Shown here: one piece after another, positions 26,055 through 34,905 of the stretch
Layout of the letters: each line of letters opens with the position of its first letter
How positions within the stretch are numbered: the stretch's first letter is position 1
NCBI GenBank assembly: GCA_017537965.1
Contig: JAFYJV010000015.1
Span: 1 to 62,897 of the forward strand
Origin: Bacteroidales bacterium
GTDB lineage: Bacteria > Bacteroidota > Bacteroidia > Bacteroidales > F082
Direction of reading: 5' to 3'
DNA length: 62,897 bases
The notes under the pieces: generated by a model
What the model was told of the DNA's origin: nothing
Databases searched by the model: none
Seen by the model: only the letters and a program-made list of their open reading frames with translations
Translations under genes and position numbers: made by a program

Positions 26055-27104
26055 ATGAACATTTTGCTGCTGCCCATATCGTTTTTGCACCATATCATAC
26101 TGAGTATCAGGCATAAATTGTATGATTGGCACCTCTTGAAATCGAAACGGTTCGACCATCCCGTGATCTGCGTGGGCAACCTTTCGTTGGGCGGTACAGG
26201 CAAGACTCCGCACACCGAGCACCTCATTCGTTTGTTGAGCGACAGCTACAGGGTTGCCGTACTCAGTCGCGGCTATGGAAGAAAGACGAAAGGCTATCGC
26301 TTGGCCAGTGCTTCAGACACCTCCGAGACGCTGGGCGACGAGCCGATGCTTTACCACCGGAAATACCCTGAGATTCTGGTGGCGGTGGATGAAGACCGAG
26401 TGGAAGGCGTTGAGACACTGCTTGAAGACACATGTCCTCCCGAGGTCATCCTTTTGGACGACGCCTTCCAGCATAGGAAGATCAACGCGGGACTGAACTT
26501 GCTGCTCACCGAATACGGACATCTTTATTCAAAGGACTTCCTTGTTCCTGCTGGGAAGCTGCGCGATGTAAAATCAGCGGCCAGACGGGCCGATATCATC
26601 GTCGTGAGCAAATCGCCAAAGGACCTGGACGAGAAGCAACGGGCAGTTGTCGTCGCACAATTAAAGCCGCTACCTCATCAAAAGGTGTTCTTTTCCAGTA
26701 TAGAACACGAGCCGTTGAAGCCGTTGAACGAGGAGGCGTCAAAGGTTGCCATTGAAGGCATTGTAGGGGGGCTGCTCTTCTGCGGCATCGCCAACCCAAA
26801 ACCGCTGATCAACGAACTCTCAGACCGTTATAAGAAGCTTGAGACCATTGCTTTTAGCGATCATCATGCCTTTAACGAAAACGACATCGATGCATTGCTC
26901 AAGAAATTCAAGCAGCTGCCCTTCGAGGAGAAAATCATGGTCACTACGGAAAAAGATTACGCACGTATCATAAATTCTCCTTATCTTTGTAAGTTTGATT
27001 CGGTTCCGCTTTTTGCAGCGCCGATCCACGTAAATATCCATCAACAAGAAGAATTCAACAAAGAAATATTGGACTATGTACGAAAAGATCATCAGCACGG
27101 TTGA
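26055..27104 (+). CDS. lpxK: Tetraacyldisaccharide 4'-kinase
   Basis: 349 residues. The Walker-like VGNLSLGGTGKTPHTEHLI, VLSRGYGRKTKGY, DEPMLYHRK and VILLDDAFQHRKI motifs are all characteristic of LpxK. An N-terminal hydrophobic segment anchors it to the inner membrane, where it phosphorylates the lipid A disaccharide at the 4' position. The start MNILLLPISFLHHI fits the family. It heads a plus-strand group with purine nucleoside phosphorylase (29-nt overlap) and lpxH, another lipid A enzyme. Confidence 0.95.
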   Translation: MNILLLPISFLHHIILSIRHKLYDWHLLKSKRFDHPVICVGNLSLGGTGKTPHTEHLIRLLSDSYRVAVLSRGYGRKTKGYRLASASDTSETLGDEPMLYHRKYPEILVAVDEDRVEGVETLLEDTCPPEVILLDDAFQHRKINAGLNLLLTEYGHLYSKDFLVPAGKLRDVKSAARRADIIVVSKSPKDLDEKQRAVVVAQLKPLPHQKVFFSSIEHEPLKPLNEEASKVAIEGIVGGLLFCGIANPKPLINELSDRYKKLETIAFSDHHAFNENDIDALLKKFKQLPFEEKIMVTTEKDYARIINSPYLCKFDSVPLFAAPIHVNIHQQEEFNKEILDYVRKDHQHG

Positions 27105-27912
27105 TTTTATCAACAAGAAAACCAACGGATTCAAGCCCGAAGTCGGCGTTGTGCTCGGCTCCGGCCTGGGCGGTTTGGCCAACGGCATCCAAGTGGAATA
27201 CACCATCCCCTATTCGGAGATCCCGAACTTCCCGATATCCACCGTAAAGGGGCACCAAAGCCAGATGCTGTTCGGCACCATCGCCGGGCGCAAGGTAGTC
27301 GCCATGCAGGGCCGTTTCCATTACTACGAAGGCTATCCCATGAGCGAAGTCACCTTCCCCATCCGAGTGATGATGAAGCTGGGCATCCAGTTCCTCATCC
27401 TGAGCAATGCGGCAGGCGGACTCAACCCAGCCTTCCATGTGGGCGACATCATGATCATCAACGACCAGATCCATGCCATGCCCAACCCGCTAATCGGGCC
27501 GCACGACGATCGTTTCGGAGAGCGTTTCCCCGACATGAGCGAGCCTTACGACAAGCGGTTGATCAAGTTGGCCGACGAGATCGCAATGGAAAAAGGCATC
27601 TGGGTACAGCACGGCGTGTACTGCTCCACCACGGGACCGACCTATGAGACGCCTGCCGAGTGCCGTTACTTCCGCATCATCGGGGCCGACACCATCGGCA
27701 TGTCAACGACTCCCGAGGTCATCGTGGCGCGACAGGGCAAGTTGCCGGTGTTTGGCCTGAGCATCGTCTCCGACATGGGCAACATCTACGGTGTGGACCA
27801 CACCTCTGAGATCACCCACGAAGAAGTCATCGCTGCCGTGAATGCCGTCGAGCCCAAACTCATCACCCTCATCACCGAGCTCATCCGTCGCAGCGCATCA
27901 ATCCAATTCTGA
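27076..27912 (+). CDS. Purine-nucleoside phosphorylase (PNP-I, trimeric type)
   Basis: 278 residues. VVLGSGLGGLA (phosphate site), VKGHQSQMLFG, MQGRFHYYEGYPM, LSNAAGGLNPAF, STTGPTYETPAE and GMSTTPEVIVARQ (purine site) are in the expected order for a trimeric PNP. It splits purine nucleosides with phosphate for salvage. It overlaps lpxK by 29 nt and its TGA overlaps the lpxH ATG, so it is transcribed with two lipid A genes despite belonging to a different pathway. Confidence 0.95.
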   Translation: MYEKIISTVDFINKKTNGFKPEVGVVLGSGLGGLANGIQVEYTIPYSEIPNFPISTVKGHQSQMLFGTIAGRKVVAMQGRFHYYEGYPMSEVTFPIRVMMKLGIQFLILSNAAGGLNPAFHVGDIMIINDQIHAMPNPLIGPHDDRFGERFPDMSEPYDKRLIKLADEIAMEKGIWVQHGVYCSTTGPTYETPAECRYFRIIGADTIGMSTTPEVIVARQGKLPVFGLSIVSDMGNIYGVDHTSEITHEEVIAAVNAVEPKLITLITELIRRSASIQF

Positions 27913-28664
27913 TGGCCATCTATTTCGTCACCGATTTCCATCTGGGCATCCCTACGCTTGAGGACAGCCATGAACGCGAGTTGAAGCTGATCAAGTTTCT
28001 TGACGGCATCAAGTCCGATTGCGAAGAGTTGTTCCTGATGGGCGACCTGTTCGACTTCTGGTTCGAATACAAGACGGTGGTACCCCGTGGCTTCGTTCGG
28101 ATACAAGGCAAACTGGCCGAATTCACCGATGCCGGCATCCCCGTGCATCTTTTCATCGGCAACCACGACCTATGGTGCTTCGGCTACCTCCATGACGAGT
28201 TAGGCATCCAGCTCCACCGCGAGCCGGAGGTCTTTACCTTGAAAGGTAAGAAGTTCTTTATGGTCCATGGCGACGGTTATGGTCCAGGCGACAAAGGCTA
28301 CAAGTTTCTGAAGAAGGTGTTTTCGAACAAGGTCAACCAATGGTTGTTCCGCCATATCCATCCCGACTATGGTGTTCGCCTGGCACTGCGCTGGTCGCAC
28401 AACCACCGCTTGAAGAAACTCAAAAACGAGGTTGAACGCGGCTATTACGACGATATCCCCAAGACCCGCCTCTACCAATACGCTGCTGAACAGGCCGCCT
28501 TGGATCCTTCCATTGATTTCTTCGTCTTCGGACACCAACATAAGCCTATGCAATACGCTTCAGGTGATCATGCTTTAACCACCGTGGTAGGCAACTGGAT
28601 TTATGATTTCACCTATGTGGTGTTCGATGGGGAGACGATGGAGTTGAAGAAATACACATCGTGA
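27912..28664 (+). CDS. lpxH: UDP-2,3-diacylglucosamine diphosphatase
   Basis: 250 residues of the calcineurin-like phosphoesterase fold: FVTDFHLG (metal Asp and His), FLMGDLFDFWFEY, FIGNHDLW, MVHGDGYGPGD and FVFGHQHKP. The DLFDFWFE block and overall length identify the LpxH branch, which cleaves UDP-2,3-diacylglucosamine to lipid X and UMP at the inner membrane. The ATG overlaps the stop of the PNP gene (TGATG). The stop codon abuts the stop of the convergent T9SS gene. Confidence 0.9.
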   Translation: MAIYFVTDFHLGIPTLEDSHERELKLIKFLDGIKSDCEELFLMGDLFDFWFEYKTVVPRGFVRIQGKLAEFTDAGIPVHLFIGNHDLWCFGYLHDELGIQLHREPEVFTLKGKKFFMVHGDGYGPGDKGYKFLKKVFSNKVNQWLFRHIHPDYGVRLALRWSHNHRLKKLKNEVERGYYDDIPKTRLYQYAAEQAALDPSIDFFVFGHQHKPMQYASGDHALTTVVGNWIYDFTYVVFDGETMELKKYTS

Positions 28665-29951
28665 TCATTCCACCACGATTTTTCGGACCGCATTCCCCAT
28701 TCTGGCGAAATAGAGTCCTTTAGGCAGGTTGATGGTTGTTTGACCATCGATTTCCTGGATTAGGACAGTTTGACCCAGCGCATTAGTGATGCTCAAGTTG
28801 CCTGTGCCTTCCACCGTGATGCGGTCTTTGGCGGGATTTGGATAAATTTGAAAATCGGATTCATCATATTCGCCTATGTCTGTCGTATCAATCCATGGAT
28901 TGTCTACTTTGTTTGAATAGGATAGGATTTTGTATTCACCACTGTCGGTAAGTTTAGCCACAGCACACTGGTAATATGGATGTTCATGAGCTGCTGGTAT
29001 TTGGTAACTTGTAGTACTTGATGGTAGGATTACTTGTCCTCCATTTACGATGAATGGATACCTTACTCCATTTGAATCGACGGTAAATATAGTATAAACA
29101 TACCCATCGTCTTCAGGTTGTAGGCTGGTTTTCATGTTTAGGTAATGTCCATTATTTTCATCTTTTGTACATAGGTACATACCTGGCAATACATCATATG
29201 GGGCGTTTATACAAGTATCAAACATTTGTGTTAGTATGTTCCATACAGTATTTTCATTGTAATTATAATTGTAAATTATATCTTCCGTATAGTTACCTGG
29301 ATATAGTTGTTCTCCTCCAATGAAATACCATCCTTCATCGTCTGGAATGTAGTTTGGATCATGATGAGTATTGTTTTGTGATATCCATTTTTGAAAGAAC
29401 CAAACATCATTATTTGCTGTAAAACTCAGTTTTGCATTTAGATTTCCATTTGTATTTACGATTTCCATTTCAAAATTGTCAGGTGGAATTACCCAGTTTT
29501 TTATATTGAAATAGATTGAATCACTACCAGTATTCCCATATTCATCAGTTACTGTTACTTTGATGTAGCAACTCACATTCAAAAACCCCCTAAATACATA
29601 ATTATGGGCACCATATACAATATAATCATCAGGTTTCAGAGAAGTCTCCCATGTATGCCAATGAGTGTAGTTTGTGTTGAAATAGTAGTTCGTTACGAAA
29701 TATAAGCCACCTAATGGACAAAGAAGAGATGAATCATTTTGGAAACTATAAAACTCTGGAATACTAGCATTAAGATCATATGTTGCCAATATCTCGACAT
29801 GGAGACTATCTATTGTCTCTCGACAGACAGAGCTTTTGTCTATTTCTGTCGAGTTGTCTACTTGACCTTTTGTCATCGTGGCAGGCTGAGCCATGGCCAT
29901 GCTAATCACTGCGAAAAGCATGAGCAAAATTGTAAAGAACTTCTTCATCAT
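28665..29951 (-). CDS. Secreted T9SS cargo protein of unknown function
   Basis: 428 residues from ATG 29951. The signal peptide is MMKKFFTILLMLFAVISMAMA. The central part (FLNVSCYIKVTVTDEYGNTG) looks like an Ig/PKD-type beta domain. The C-terminus (FQIYPNPAKDRITVEGTGN, then GLYFARMGNAVRKIVVE) is a T9SS type A sorting domain. The DNA between about 28,860 and 29,950 is visibly more AT-rich than its neighbours, which suggests transfer or relaxed composition. Co-transcription with the upstream XRE/toxin pair is possible because only 37 nt separate them and no -7 box was seen between. Specific function unknown. Confidence 0.75.
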   Translation of the reverse strand: MMKKFFTILLMLFAVISMAMAQPATMTKGQVDNSTEIDKSSVCRETIDSLHVEILATYDLNASIPEFYSFQNDSSLLCPLGGLYFVTNYYFNTNYTHWHTWETSLKPDDYIVYGAHNYVFRGFLNVSCYIKVTVTDEYGNTGSDSIYFNIKNWVIPPDNFEMEIVNTNGNLNAKLSFTANNDVWFFQKWISQNNTHHDPNYIPDDEGWYFIGGEQLYPGNYTEDIIYNYNYNENTVWNILTQMFDTCINAPYDVLPGMYLCTKDENNGHYLNMKTSLQPEDDGYVYTIFTVDSNGVRYPFIVNGGQVILPSSTTSYQIPAAHEHPYYQCAVAKLTDSGEYKILSYSNKVDNPWIDTTDIGEYDESDFQIYPNPAKDRITVEGTGNLSITNALGQTVLIQEIDGQTTINLPKGLYFARMGNAVRKIVVE

Positions 29952-29988
29952 AATGCTACTCATACGATAATAGAAACGTTTTTTTCAA

Positions 29989-30279
29989 CTATGCCATGAC
30001 ACACTCTTTAGGTTGTCCAGCTATCATGATAATATCCTCTCCCAAAGCGACTGATATTTTGCATAGCGTTGCCATGGTGAGATTATGTGTTCCCGAAAGC
30101 CAACGACAAACCTCGGTTTCCGTTTTACCCATCAACCGGGCAAAGTCTTTTTGCGACATATCCCTTTCTTCAAGGATGTCATAAATCCGGTTGGCTATGG
30201 CCACCGATAGTTCCATTTGCATCTTCAACGCCGGAGGAATGGTTCCGCGTATCTCATCCATGATTTTGTTTGTCTTCAT
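29989..30279 (-). CDS. XRE-family antitoxin-like regulator
   Basis: 96 residues. A helix-turn-helix is clear in MSQKDFARLMGKTETEVCRW followed by LSGTHNLTMATLCKISVAL. The size and the position 12 nt downstream of a small basic protein gene on the same strand fit the antitoxin of a HigBA-like pair in toxin-first order. It probably represses the pair by binding near 30790. Confidence 0.75.
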   Translation of the reverse strand: MKTNKIMDEIRGTIPPALKMQMELSVAIANRIYDILEERDMSQKDFARLMGKTETEVCRWLSGTHNLTMATLCKISVALGEDIIMIAGQPKECVMA

Positions 30280-30291
30280 CTGATATGAAAT

Positions 30292-30777
30292 TTATGGTTC
30301 ATCGTCTATTGAAAAGGTAAGCGTACCCAGCAGTTTTGTCCCGCTCACCGTGATAATTCTTTGTTTTTCTCTCTGCTTCAGTTGAATGTCTATTTTCTGA
30401 AGCGTCTGAACACATCTATTTAAATGCGCATCTTCCTGATAAGTTGAAGTAGTTTTCAGTCCTCCATTCCCCAATATCAATATCTTGGCATTGATGTTCA
30501 GAAGATACAACCGCAGTGATGTCGTTTCAAGATGGGAGGGCAAAGCCATCACCCTATCTCTCATTTTTCCTTCATACCTAAAATGACGGTCTTCCGCCCC
30601 GTCACGCTTTATGATATCAAGCCTATAAACCAACTGGCGAACATCATTGGGATAAATATCTTTATAGGCCAGCAAGAATTTCTCAAATTCCGAATACGTT
30701 TCACCTTCAAAATGAGGTGAATAAAGACTCACTTTATTACCATCCTCAAGCAACTCCAATAACAAGTTTCTTTCCAT
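30292..30777 (-). CDS. Putative RelE/HigB-like toxin
   Basis: 161 residues, no signal peptide. RHFRYEGKMRDRVMALP, TSLRLYLLN and ILILGNGGLKTTSTYQED are arranged like the core strands of RelE-superfamily mRNA interferases: a basic/aromatic strand, the LR-LY strand, then the GxKTT turn. Family membership is inferred from this pattern and from the adjacent XRE gene. No experimental family name can be assigned with confidence. AT-rich composition supports an accessory origin. Confidence 0.55.
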   Translation of the reverse strand: MERNLLLELLEDGNKVSLYSPHFEGETYSEFEKFLLAYKDIYPNDVRQLVYRLDIIKRDGAEDRHFRYEGKMRDRVMALPSHLETTSLRLYLLNINAKILILGNGGLKTTSTYQEDAHLNRCVQTLQKIDIQLKQREKQRIITVSGTKLLGTLTFSIDDEP

Positions 30778-30792
30778 GACTCAACTTTTCCG

Positions 30793-30800
30793 CAAAAATA
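30793..30800 (-). promoter_or_regulatory. Promoter -7 box of the toxin-antitoxin-like pair
   Basis: TATTTTTG on the minus strand, 15 nt before the ATG at 30777. Confidence 0.5.
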
Positions 30801-30856
30801 AACATAAAAGTTTATTTCTACAATAATTATTTCACTTCTTTTTTAAAAACTTTCTT

Positions 30857-30864
30857 TACCTTTG
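30857..30864 (+). promoter_or_regulatory. Promoter -7 box of the M20 dipeptidase gene
   Basis: TACCTTTG, 45 nt before the ATG at 30910. The leader contains repeated TTAAATCTT-like blocks. Confidence 0.5.
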
Positions 30865-30909
30865 TCAATCATTAAATCTTCAAATTTTTAAATCTTTAAA
30901 TGCCAAGAT

Positions 30910-32271
30910 ATGAAAAAAACCGACAAGTACATCAAAGACAACAAGGACCGTTTCCTTGAGGAATTGTTTGAACTCATCCGCATCCCCTCCATCAGCTCGG
31001 AGGCGGCACACAAACCCGACATGATTCGCTGCGCGGAGTGCTGGCGCAAGCACCTGCTGAAGGCTGGCGCCGACAAGGCTGAGGTGATGCCCACCGACGG
31101 CAACCCTATCGTTTACGGCGAGAAGATCATCGACCCGAAGAAGCCCACCGTGCTGGTGTATGGTCACTACGACGTGATGCCCGTGGATCCCATTGAGCTG
31201 TGGAAGACCAAGCCCTTTGAACCCGTGGTGAAAGATGGCAAGATCTGGGCACGCGGCGCCGATGACGACAAAGGACAGTCGTTCATGCACGCCAAAGCCT
31301 TCGAGACCATGGTGAAGACCGACACCCTCCCCTGCAACGTGAAGTTCATGTTGGAAGGCGAAGAGGAAATCGGCTCGGGCAGCCTCGCCAAATGGATTGT
31401 GAAATACAAGAACCTCGTGAAAGCCGACATCATCTTAGTGTCCGACACCTCGATGATCGCCAGCGATGTGCCTTCCATCACCACTGGACTGAGAGGTCTC
31501 GCCTATTGGGAGATCGAGGTCACCGGCCCACAAGCCGACCTGCACTCGGGACTCTTTGGCGGTGCCGTGGCCAACCCCCTCAACACGCTTTGCGAAATGA
31601 TCACCTGCTGCTTGGACGAGAACAATCACATCACGATTCCTCATTTCTATGACGATGTGGTGACATGCTCGCGCAAGGAGCGCCAACTGCTCAACAAAGC
31701 TCCTTACGACGAGAAGGAATTCAAGGCTAGCGTAGGCGTGAGGGCCCTCCGTGGCGAGAGAGGCTATACCAAGATCGAGCGTGTGGGCATCCGTCCGACC
31801 TTCGACCTTTGCGGTATGTGGGGAGGCTACACCGGCGAGGGCAGCAAGACCGTGTTGCCGTCAAAAGCCTACGCCAAGCTCTCCTGCCGTTTGGTGCCGA
31901 ACCAAGACCATGAGAAGATCGCCAAGCTGGTGAAGAACTACTTGGAGAAGATGGCTCCCAAATACGTCACGGTGAAGGTCACCCCGTTGCATGGCGGACA
32001 GGCATACGGTTGCCCCATAGACCTTCCTGCTTATAAAGCTGCTGAAGCCGCCTACATGGAGACCTACGGCAAGCAGCCCATCCCAATGCGCTCAGGCGGT
32101 TCCATCCCGATCATCTCTGAGTTCGAGAGGGTGTTAGGCATCAAGTCCATCCTCATGGGCTTCGGCCTCGGCGAAGATGCCATCCACTCACCCAATGAGA
32201 ACTATCGCCTCGACCACTTCTACAAGGGCATCGAGACGATCATCGCGTTCTATCAGCATTTCGCAAAATAA
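30910..32271 (+). CDS. M20-family dipeptidase
   Basis: 453 residues, no signal peptide. Zinc ligands and catalytic residues are recognisable: VLVYGHYDVMPVDP (His, Asp), WARGADDDKGQ (bridging Asp), MLEGEEEIGSG (catalytic Glu pair), VSDTSMI and, near the C-terminus, DAIHSPNENY (His). The lid domain lies between about 200 and 330. It belongs to the M20 carnosinase-like dipeptidases that hydrolyse short peptides in the cytoplasm. Monocistronic; a complex hairpin follows. Confidence 0.93.
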   Translation: MKKTDKYIKDNKDRFLEELFELIRIPSISSEAAHKPDMIRCAECWRKHLLKAGADKAEVMPTDGNPIVYGEKIIDPKKPTVLVYGHYDVMPVDPIELWKTKPFEPVVKDGKIWARGADDDKGQSFMHAKAFETMVKTDTLPCNVKFMLEGEEEIGSGSLAKWIVKYKNLVKADIILVSDTSMIASDVPSITTGLRGLAYWEIEVTGPQADLHSGLFGGAVANPLNTLCEMITCCLDENNHITIPHFYDDVVTCSRKERQLLNKAPYDEKEFKASVGVRALRGERGYTKIERVGIRPTFDLCGMWGGYTGEGSKTVLPSKAYAKLSCRLVPNQDHEKIAKLVKNYLEKMAPKYVTVKVTPLHGGQAYGCPIDLPAYKAAEAAYMETYGKQPIPMRSGGSIPIISEFERVLGIKSILMGFGLGEDAIHSPNENYRLDHFYKGIETIIAFYQHFAK

Positions 32272-32284
32272 GTTGGTCAGAATA

Positions 32285-32361
32285 AATTGAGGTAATCCCC
32301 ATAAGGCACCTCAGTAACTCCTGAAGGGGGTTACGTAGTGCCGTTGGGGATTACCTCAATT
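32285..32361. repeat. 77-nt complex hairpin between convergent genes
   Basis: Outer 16-bp perfect arms AATTGAGGTAATCCCC (32285-32300) and GGGGATTACCTCAATT (32346-32361). A middle stem GGCAC/GTGCC (32305-32309 and 32338-32342) and an inner stem GTAACTCC/GGGGTTAC (32314-32321 and 32327-32334) follow. It may serve as a two-way terminator for the dipeptidase and ABC permease genes, but it is longer and more elaborate than the other terminators here. Confidence 0.85.
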
Positions 32362-32363
32362 AT

Positions 32364-33557
32364 TTATTTCGAGAACATCACCTTCTCGTTGTTGAACAAC
32401 CGCGTCAACACCCAGACGGCGATGCCGGTGTAGGCAATATTGGCGGCCAGCGTGACGATGACGGGCATCCATTTCATTTCGTGGGCGAAAACGGAAGTCA
32501 TCACCTGAATCGAATTGAAGAACGGAATCAGGTAGGCGGTCAGACTCTCGGACGTCCCACTTTGGAACATGGGCATCAAGCCGCATAGCATCATCACCAG
32601 CATGAAGGGGACGATCATGGTACCGGCGTTCTTCACGTCTTTGGCCAATGCGGAGAGGATGCTCACCATGGAGGCCATGATCAGCACCGTCGCCAGGATG
32701 GTGATCAGCAGCACCACGTAGTCGGACACCGTGTAATGCAGGCCCAGATCCACGCCAGCCATATCCGCTTGGATCATCTTAGGCAACCCCAGGGCAATAC
32801 CGATGAAGCTGGAGACACCGCTCAACAGGGCCATGCCGCTGAGCGAAACCACCTTGCCCAATGCCAATTCATTTCTTTTCATTGGGGTAACAAGCAACGT
32901 AGCGATGGTACCGCGTTCCTTCTCGCCTGCAATGGCGCTAGGGGCGATGGCCATCACGCCACTGAAGATCATCATCAAGATGAGCATCGGAATGAGCTTG
33001 GAAAGGATGCCACCCACCACGTCGTCGGTATTGGCCATATCGAATTGAGCTTCTTCCGCGTCAGACCGGTTGATGTCGAAACGGTTGCTCAGTTGGTCTT
33101 CGTAGGCCGAGAGCGAGCCCTCCAACAAATGGTACACTCGAGCAGAAGCATTGTTGGCCGAGTTGTAGTAAATCTCCACATTGGGAGCGGATTCTCCACT
33201 TTGCGAGTCGTAAACGGCCACGATTGAATCGAAGGCTTCAGGAAAACGCATGAGCACCATATTGAGTCCCTTGTCTTCGAGAAGATTGATGTCTTCCTGT
33301 GAGAAAGGCTGTTGCATCACTTCGATGGAAGGCATCGACTCCATCAGCGGAGCCACGTTCTCCGGCAGGTTCTCTATACGAACAACGACCATGTCGTCCA
33401 TGCCATCGGTCGCCATCTTGTTGATGCCGCTGCCCAAGATGGTGTATAAGATATAGATAAGCAGACCGGGCAAAATGACCGCGGTGAACAATAACTGTCG
33501 ATCGCCAAAGAAGCGGGCGAATTCTTTTTTAATAATGGTCCAAGTGTTGCTTTTCAT
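32364..33557 (-). CDS. ABC-2 type transporter permease (NatB-like)
   Basis: 397 residues. One N-terminal membrane segment (LLFTAVILPGLLIYILYTIL) is followed by a ~150-residue extracytoplasmic domain. About five more segments come after residue 180, with the conserved AIAGEKERGTIATLLVTPM coupling region. This is the layout of NatB/ABC-2 exporters for sodium or drugs. Its ATG overlaps the stop of the ATPase gene by 4 nt; the two form one transporter. Substrate unknown. Confidence 0.88.
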   Translation of the reverse strand: MKSNTWTIIKKEFARFFGDRQLLFTAVILPGLLIYILYTILGSGINKMATDGMDDMVVVRIENLPENVAPLMESMPSIEVMQQPFSQEDINLLEDKGLNMVLMRFPEAFDSIVAVYDSQSGESAPNVEIYYNSANNASARVYHLLEGSLSAYEDQLSNRFDINRSDAEEAQFDMANTDDVVGGILSKLIPMLILMMIFSGVMAIAPSAIAGEKERGTIATLLVTPMKRNELALGKVVSLSGMALLSGVSSFIGIALGLPKMIQADMAGVDLGLHYTVSDYVVLLITILATVLIMASMVSILSALAKDVKNAGTMIVPFMLVMMLCGLMPMFQSGTSESLTAYLIPFFNSIQVMTSVFAHEMKWMPVIVTLAANIAYTGIAVWVLTRLFNNEKVMFSK

Positions 33558-34330
33558 TCCTCACCTCCTTTCACTTCCTTATAGATCTCAAAGAAACGGT
33601 CTTCCAGCGTCATGCCGCCACATACTTCCTCGAGCGTGCCGCAATTGATCATGCGTCCGTCGATGATGATGCCCACACGGTCGCACAGCCTTTCGACCAA
33701 GCTGAAGATATGGGTACTGAGGATGATGGTCTTGCCTCGCTCCCGCAGCTCTTGCAGGTAGTCGGTGACCGTGCGCGCCGTCAGCACGTCAAGGCCGTTG
33801 GTGGGCTCGTCGAAGATGATGATGTCGGGGTCATGAACTAGCGAGATGACCAATGACAGCTTCTGCTTCATGCCGGTGGACAGGTTGGCCACCTTCACCT
33901 CGGCAAAACGGTCGATACCGAAACGGCTGAACATCTGCCGTTTGCGTTCCCTGCTGACGGCCTCGTCCACATGATGCAGCTGGCTGAAGAAGTCGAACAG
34001 GTAGTTCGGGGTGAAGAAGTCTTCCAGTTTCAGTTCCGAAGTGAGGAAGCCGATTTTGGCCCTTACCCCTTCGGGTTGGCTCACTATGGAGCATCCGTCG
34101 AGAAAGGCGTCGCCACTGTCGGGGCGGATCAAGGTTGCCAGCATACGCAAGGTCGTGGTCTTGCCGGCGCCATTGGGACCCAGCAGGCCAAAGATCTCGC
34201 CTTGGTTGGCGGTGAACGAAAGGTTGTTCACCGCGACGATCTCCTTACGGGCGGTCCTTTCGATTTTCTGTTGTTTGCGAGAGAGCTTGAACGTCTTGCT
34301 CAGCCCTTCCACGCGAAGGATTTCGTTCAT
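33554..34330 (-). CDS. ABC transporter ATP-binding protein (NatA-like)
   Basis: 258 residues from ATG 34330 (MNEILRVEGLSKTFKLSRKQ). Walker A is LLGPNGAGKTTTLRM, the signature is NLSTGMKQKLSLV, Walker B is DIIIFDEPTNGLDV, and the switch His lies in IILSTHIF. The MNEILRVEGLSKTF start and the partner permease place it in the NatA branch. An upstream in-frame start at 34354 lies at the promoter and was rejected. Confidence 0.92.
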   Translation of the reverse strand: MNEILRVEGLSKTFKLSRKQQKIERTARKEIVAVNNLSFTANQGEIFGLLGPNGAGKTTTLRMLATLIRPDSGDAFLDGCSIVSQPEGVRAKIGFLTSELKLEDFFTPNYLFDFFSQLHHVDEAVSRERKRQMFSRFGIDRFAEVKVANLSTGMKQKLSLVISLVHDPDIIIFDEPTNGLDVLTARTVTDYLQELRERGKTIILSTHIFSLVERLCDRVGIIIDGRMINCGTLEEVCGGMTLEDRFFEIYKEVKGGEE

Positions 34331-34351
34331 AGCATTATCTTTGATACGGTG

Positions 34352-34359
34352 CAAAGATA
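34352..34359 (-). promoter_or_regulatory. Promoter -7 box of the ABC transporter operon
   Basis: TATCTTTG on the minus strand, 21 nt before the ATG at 34330. Confidence 0.6.
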
Positions 34360-34360
34360 A

Positions 34361-34590
34361 GAAAAGATGGTATTTCTATTTGGATTATCTTTCGCTAAAG
34401 AAAAAAATGTTATCTTTGCTTTCGATTGGAAAAAACCAATCATATTATTGTTTGAAGCGTTATGCTTGTCTATTAAGCGAAAACGCAGGAGCATACAGTT
34501 CCCGCTTCTTTTGTATACTATAAAATCTTGATGTATTACGACAATGCTTACAATCAAGCTAATGGCAACGATCTTTAACAAAAGATGCTC
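34361..34590. other. Gene-free AT-rich gap with an orphan plus-strand promoter
   Basis: No credible coding region was found. A plus-strand TATCTTTG lies at 34411-34418. It is followed by a small hairpin GATTGG-AAAAAA-CCAATC (34424-34441) and a second stem ATCTTT/AAAGAT near 34575. A transcript from here would run antisense into the ParE-like toxin gene. Confidence 0.4.
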
Positions 34591-34905
34591 CTATTCCACG
34601 ATCAGTTTTGACGCTAGAATCTTGTCGATAATCACTTTGTCTCGATAGGTATGAAAGAAGATACTCCACTTTTTGTTGTTGGTCAATAGCACTTTTTCTC
34701 TTTTGCTCCTGCTAAACTTCTTCGCTATCGCCCATTCGGAGACCTTGATACTATCAGCCAGAAAAGCCAAGGAACGGATCTCAGTATATAAATCAGCCGC
34801 GTAACGTTCAGCATGTTCGCGGCTGGTTTTATTAACAATAAAATCTTTGATTTGATCGATATCCCGCTTTACTTCGTTGCGAATCTGGACTTCATACTTC
34901 TTCAT
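34591..34905 (-). CDS. ParE/RelE-family toxin
   Basis: 104 residues. YEVQIRNEVKRDIDQIKDFI, EHAERYAADLYTEI and the C-terminal strand KWSIFFHTYRDKVIIDKIL fit the ParE/RelE plasmid-stabilisation fold. It would act in the cytoplasm on gyrase or on ribosome-bound mRNA; which one is not evident. The start overlaps the upstream antitoxin gene by 14 nt. AT-rich. Confidence 0.78.
   Translation of the reverse strand: MKKYEVQIRNEVKRDIDQIKDFIVNKTSREHAERYAADLYTEIRSLAFLADSIKVSEWAIAKKFSRSKREKVLLTNNKKWSIFFHTYRDKVIIDKILASKLIVE

Noticed and set aside
25209-26222. N-terminally extended Nif3-like protein
   Set aside because: The additional 74 residues run through the promoter and the opposite lpxK start; the family start MTVREI lies at 26000.
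34327-34581. 84-codon minus-strand frame in the natA upstream gap
   Set aside because: It runs through the natA promoter and start in another frame, lacks a domain, and is AT-driven.
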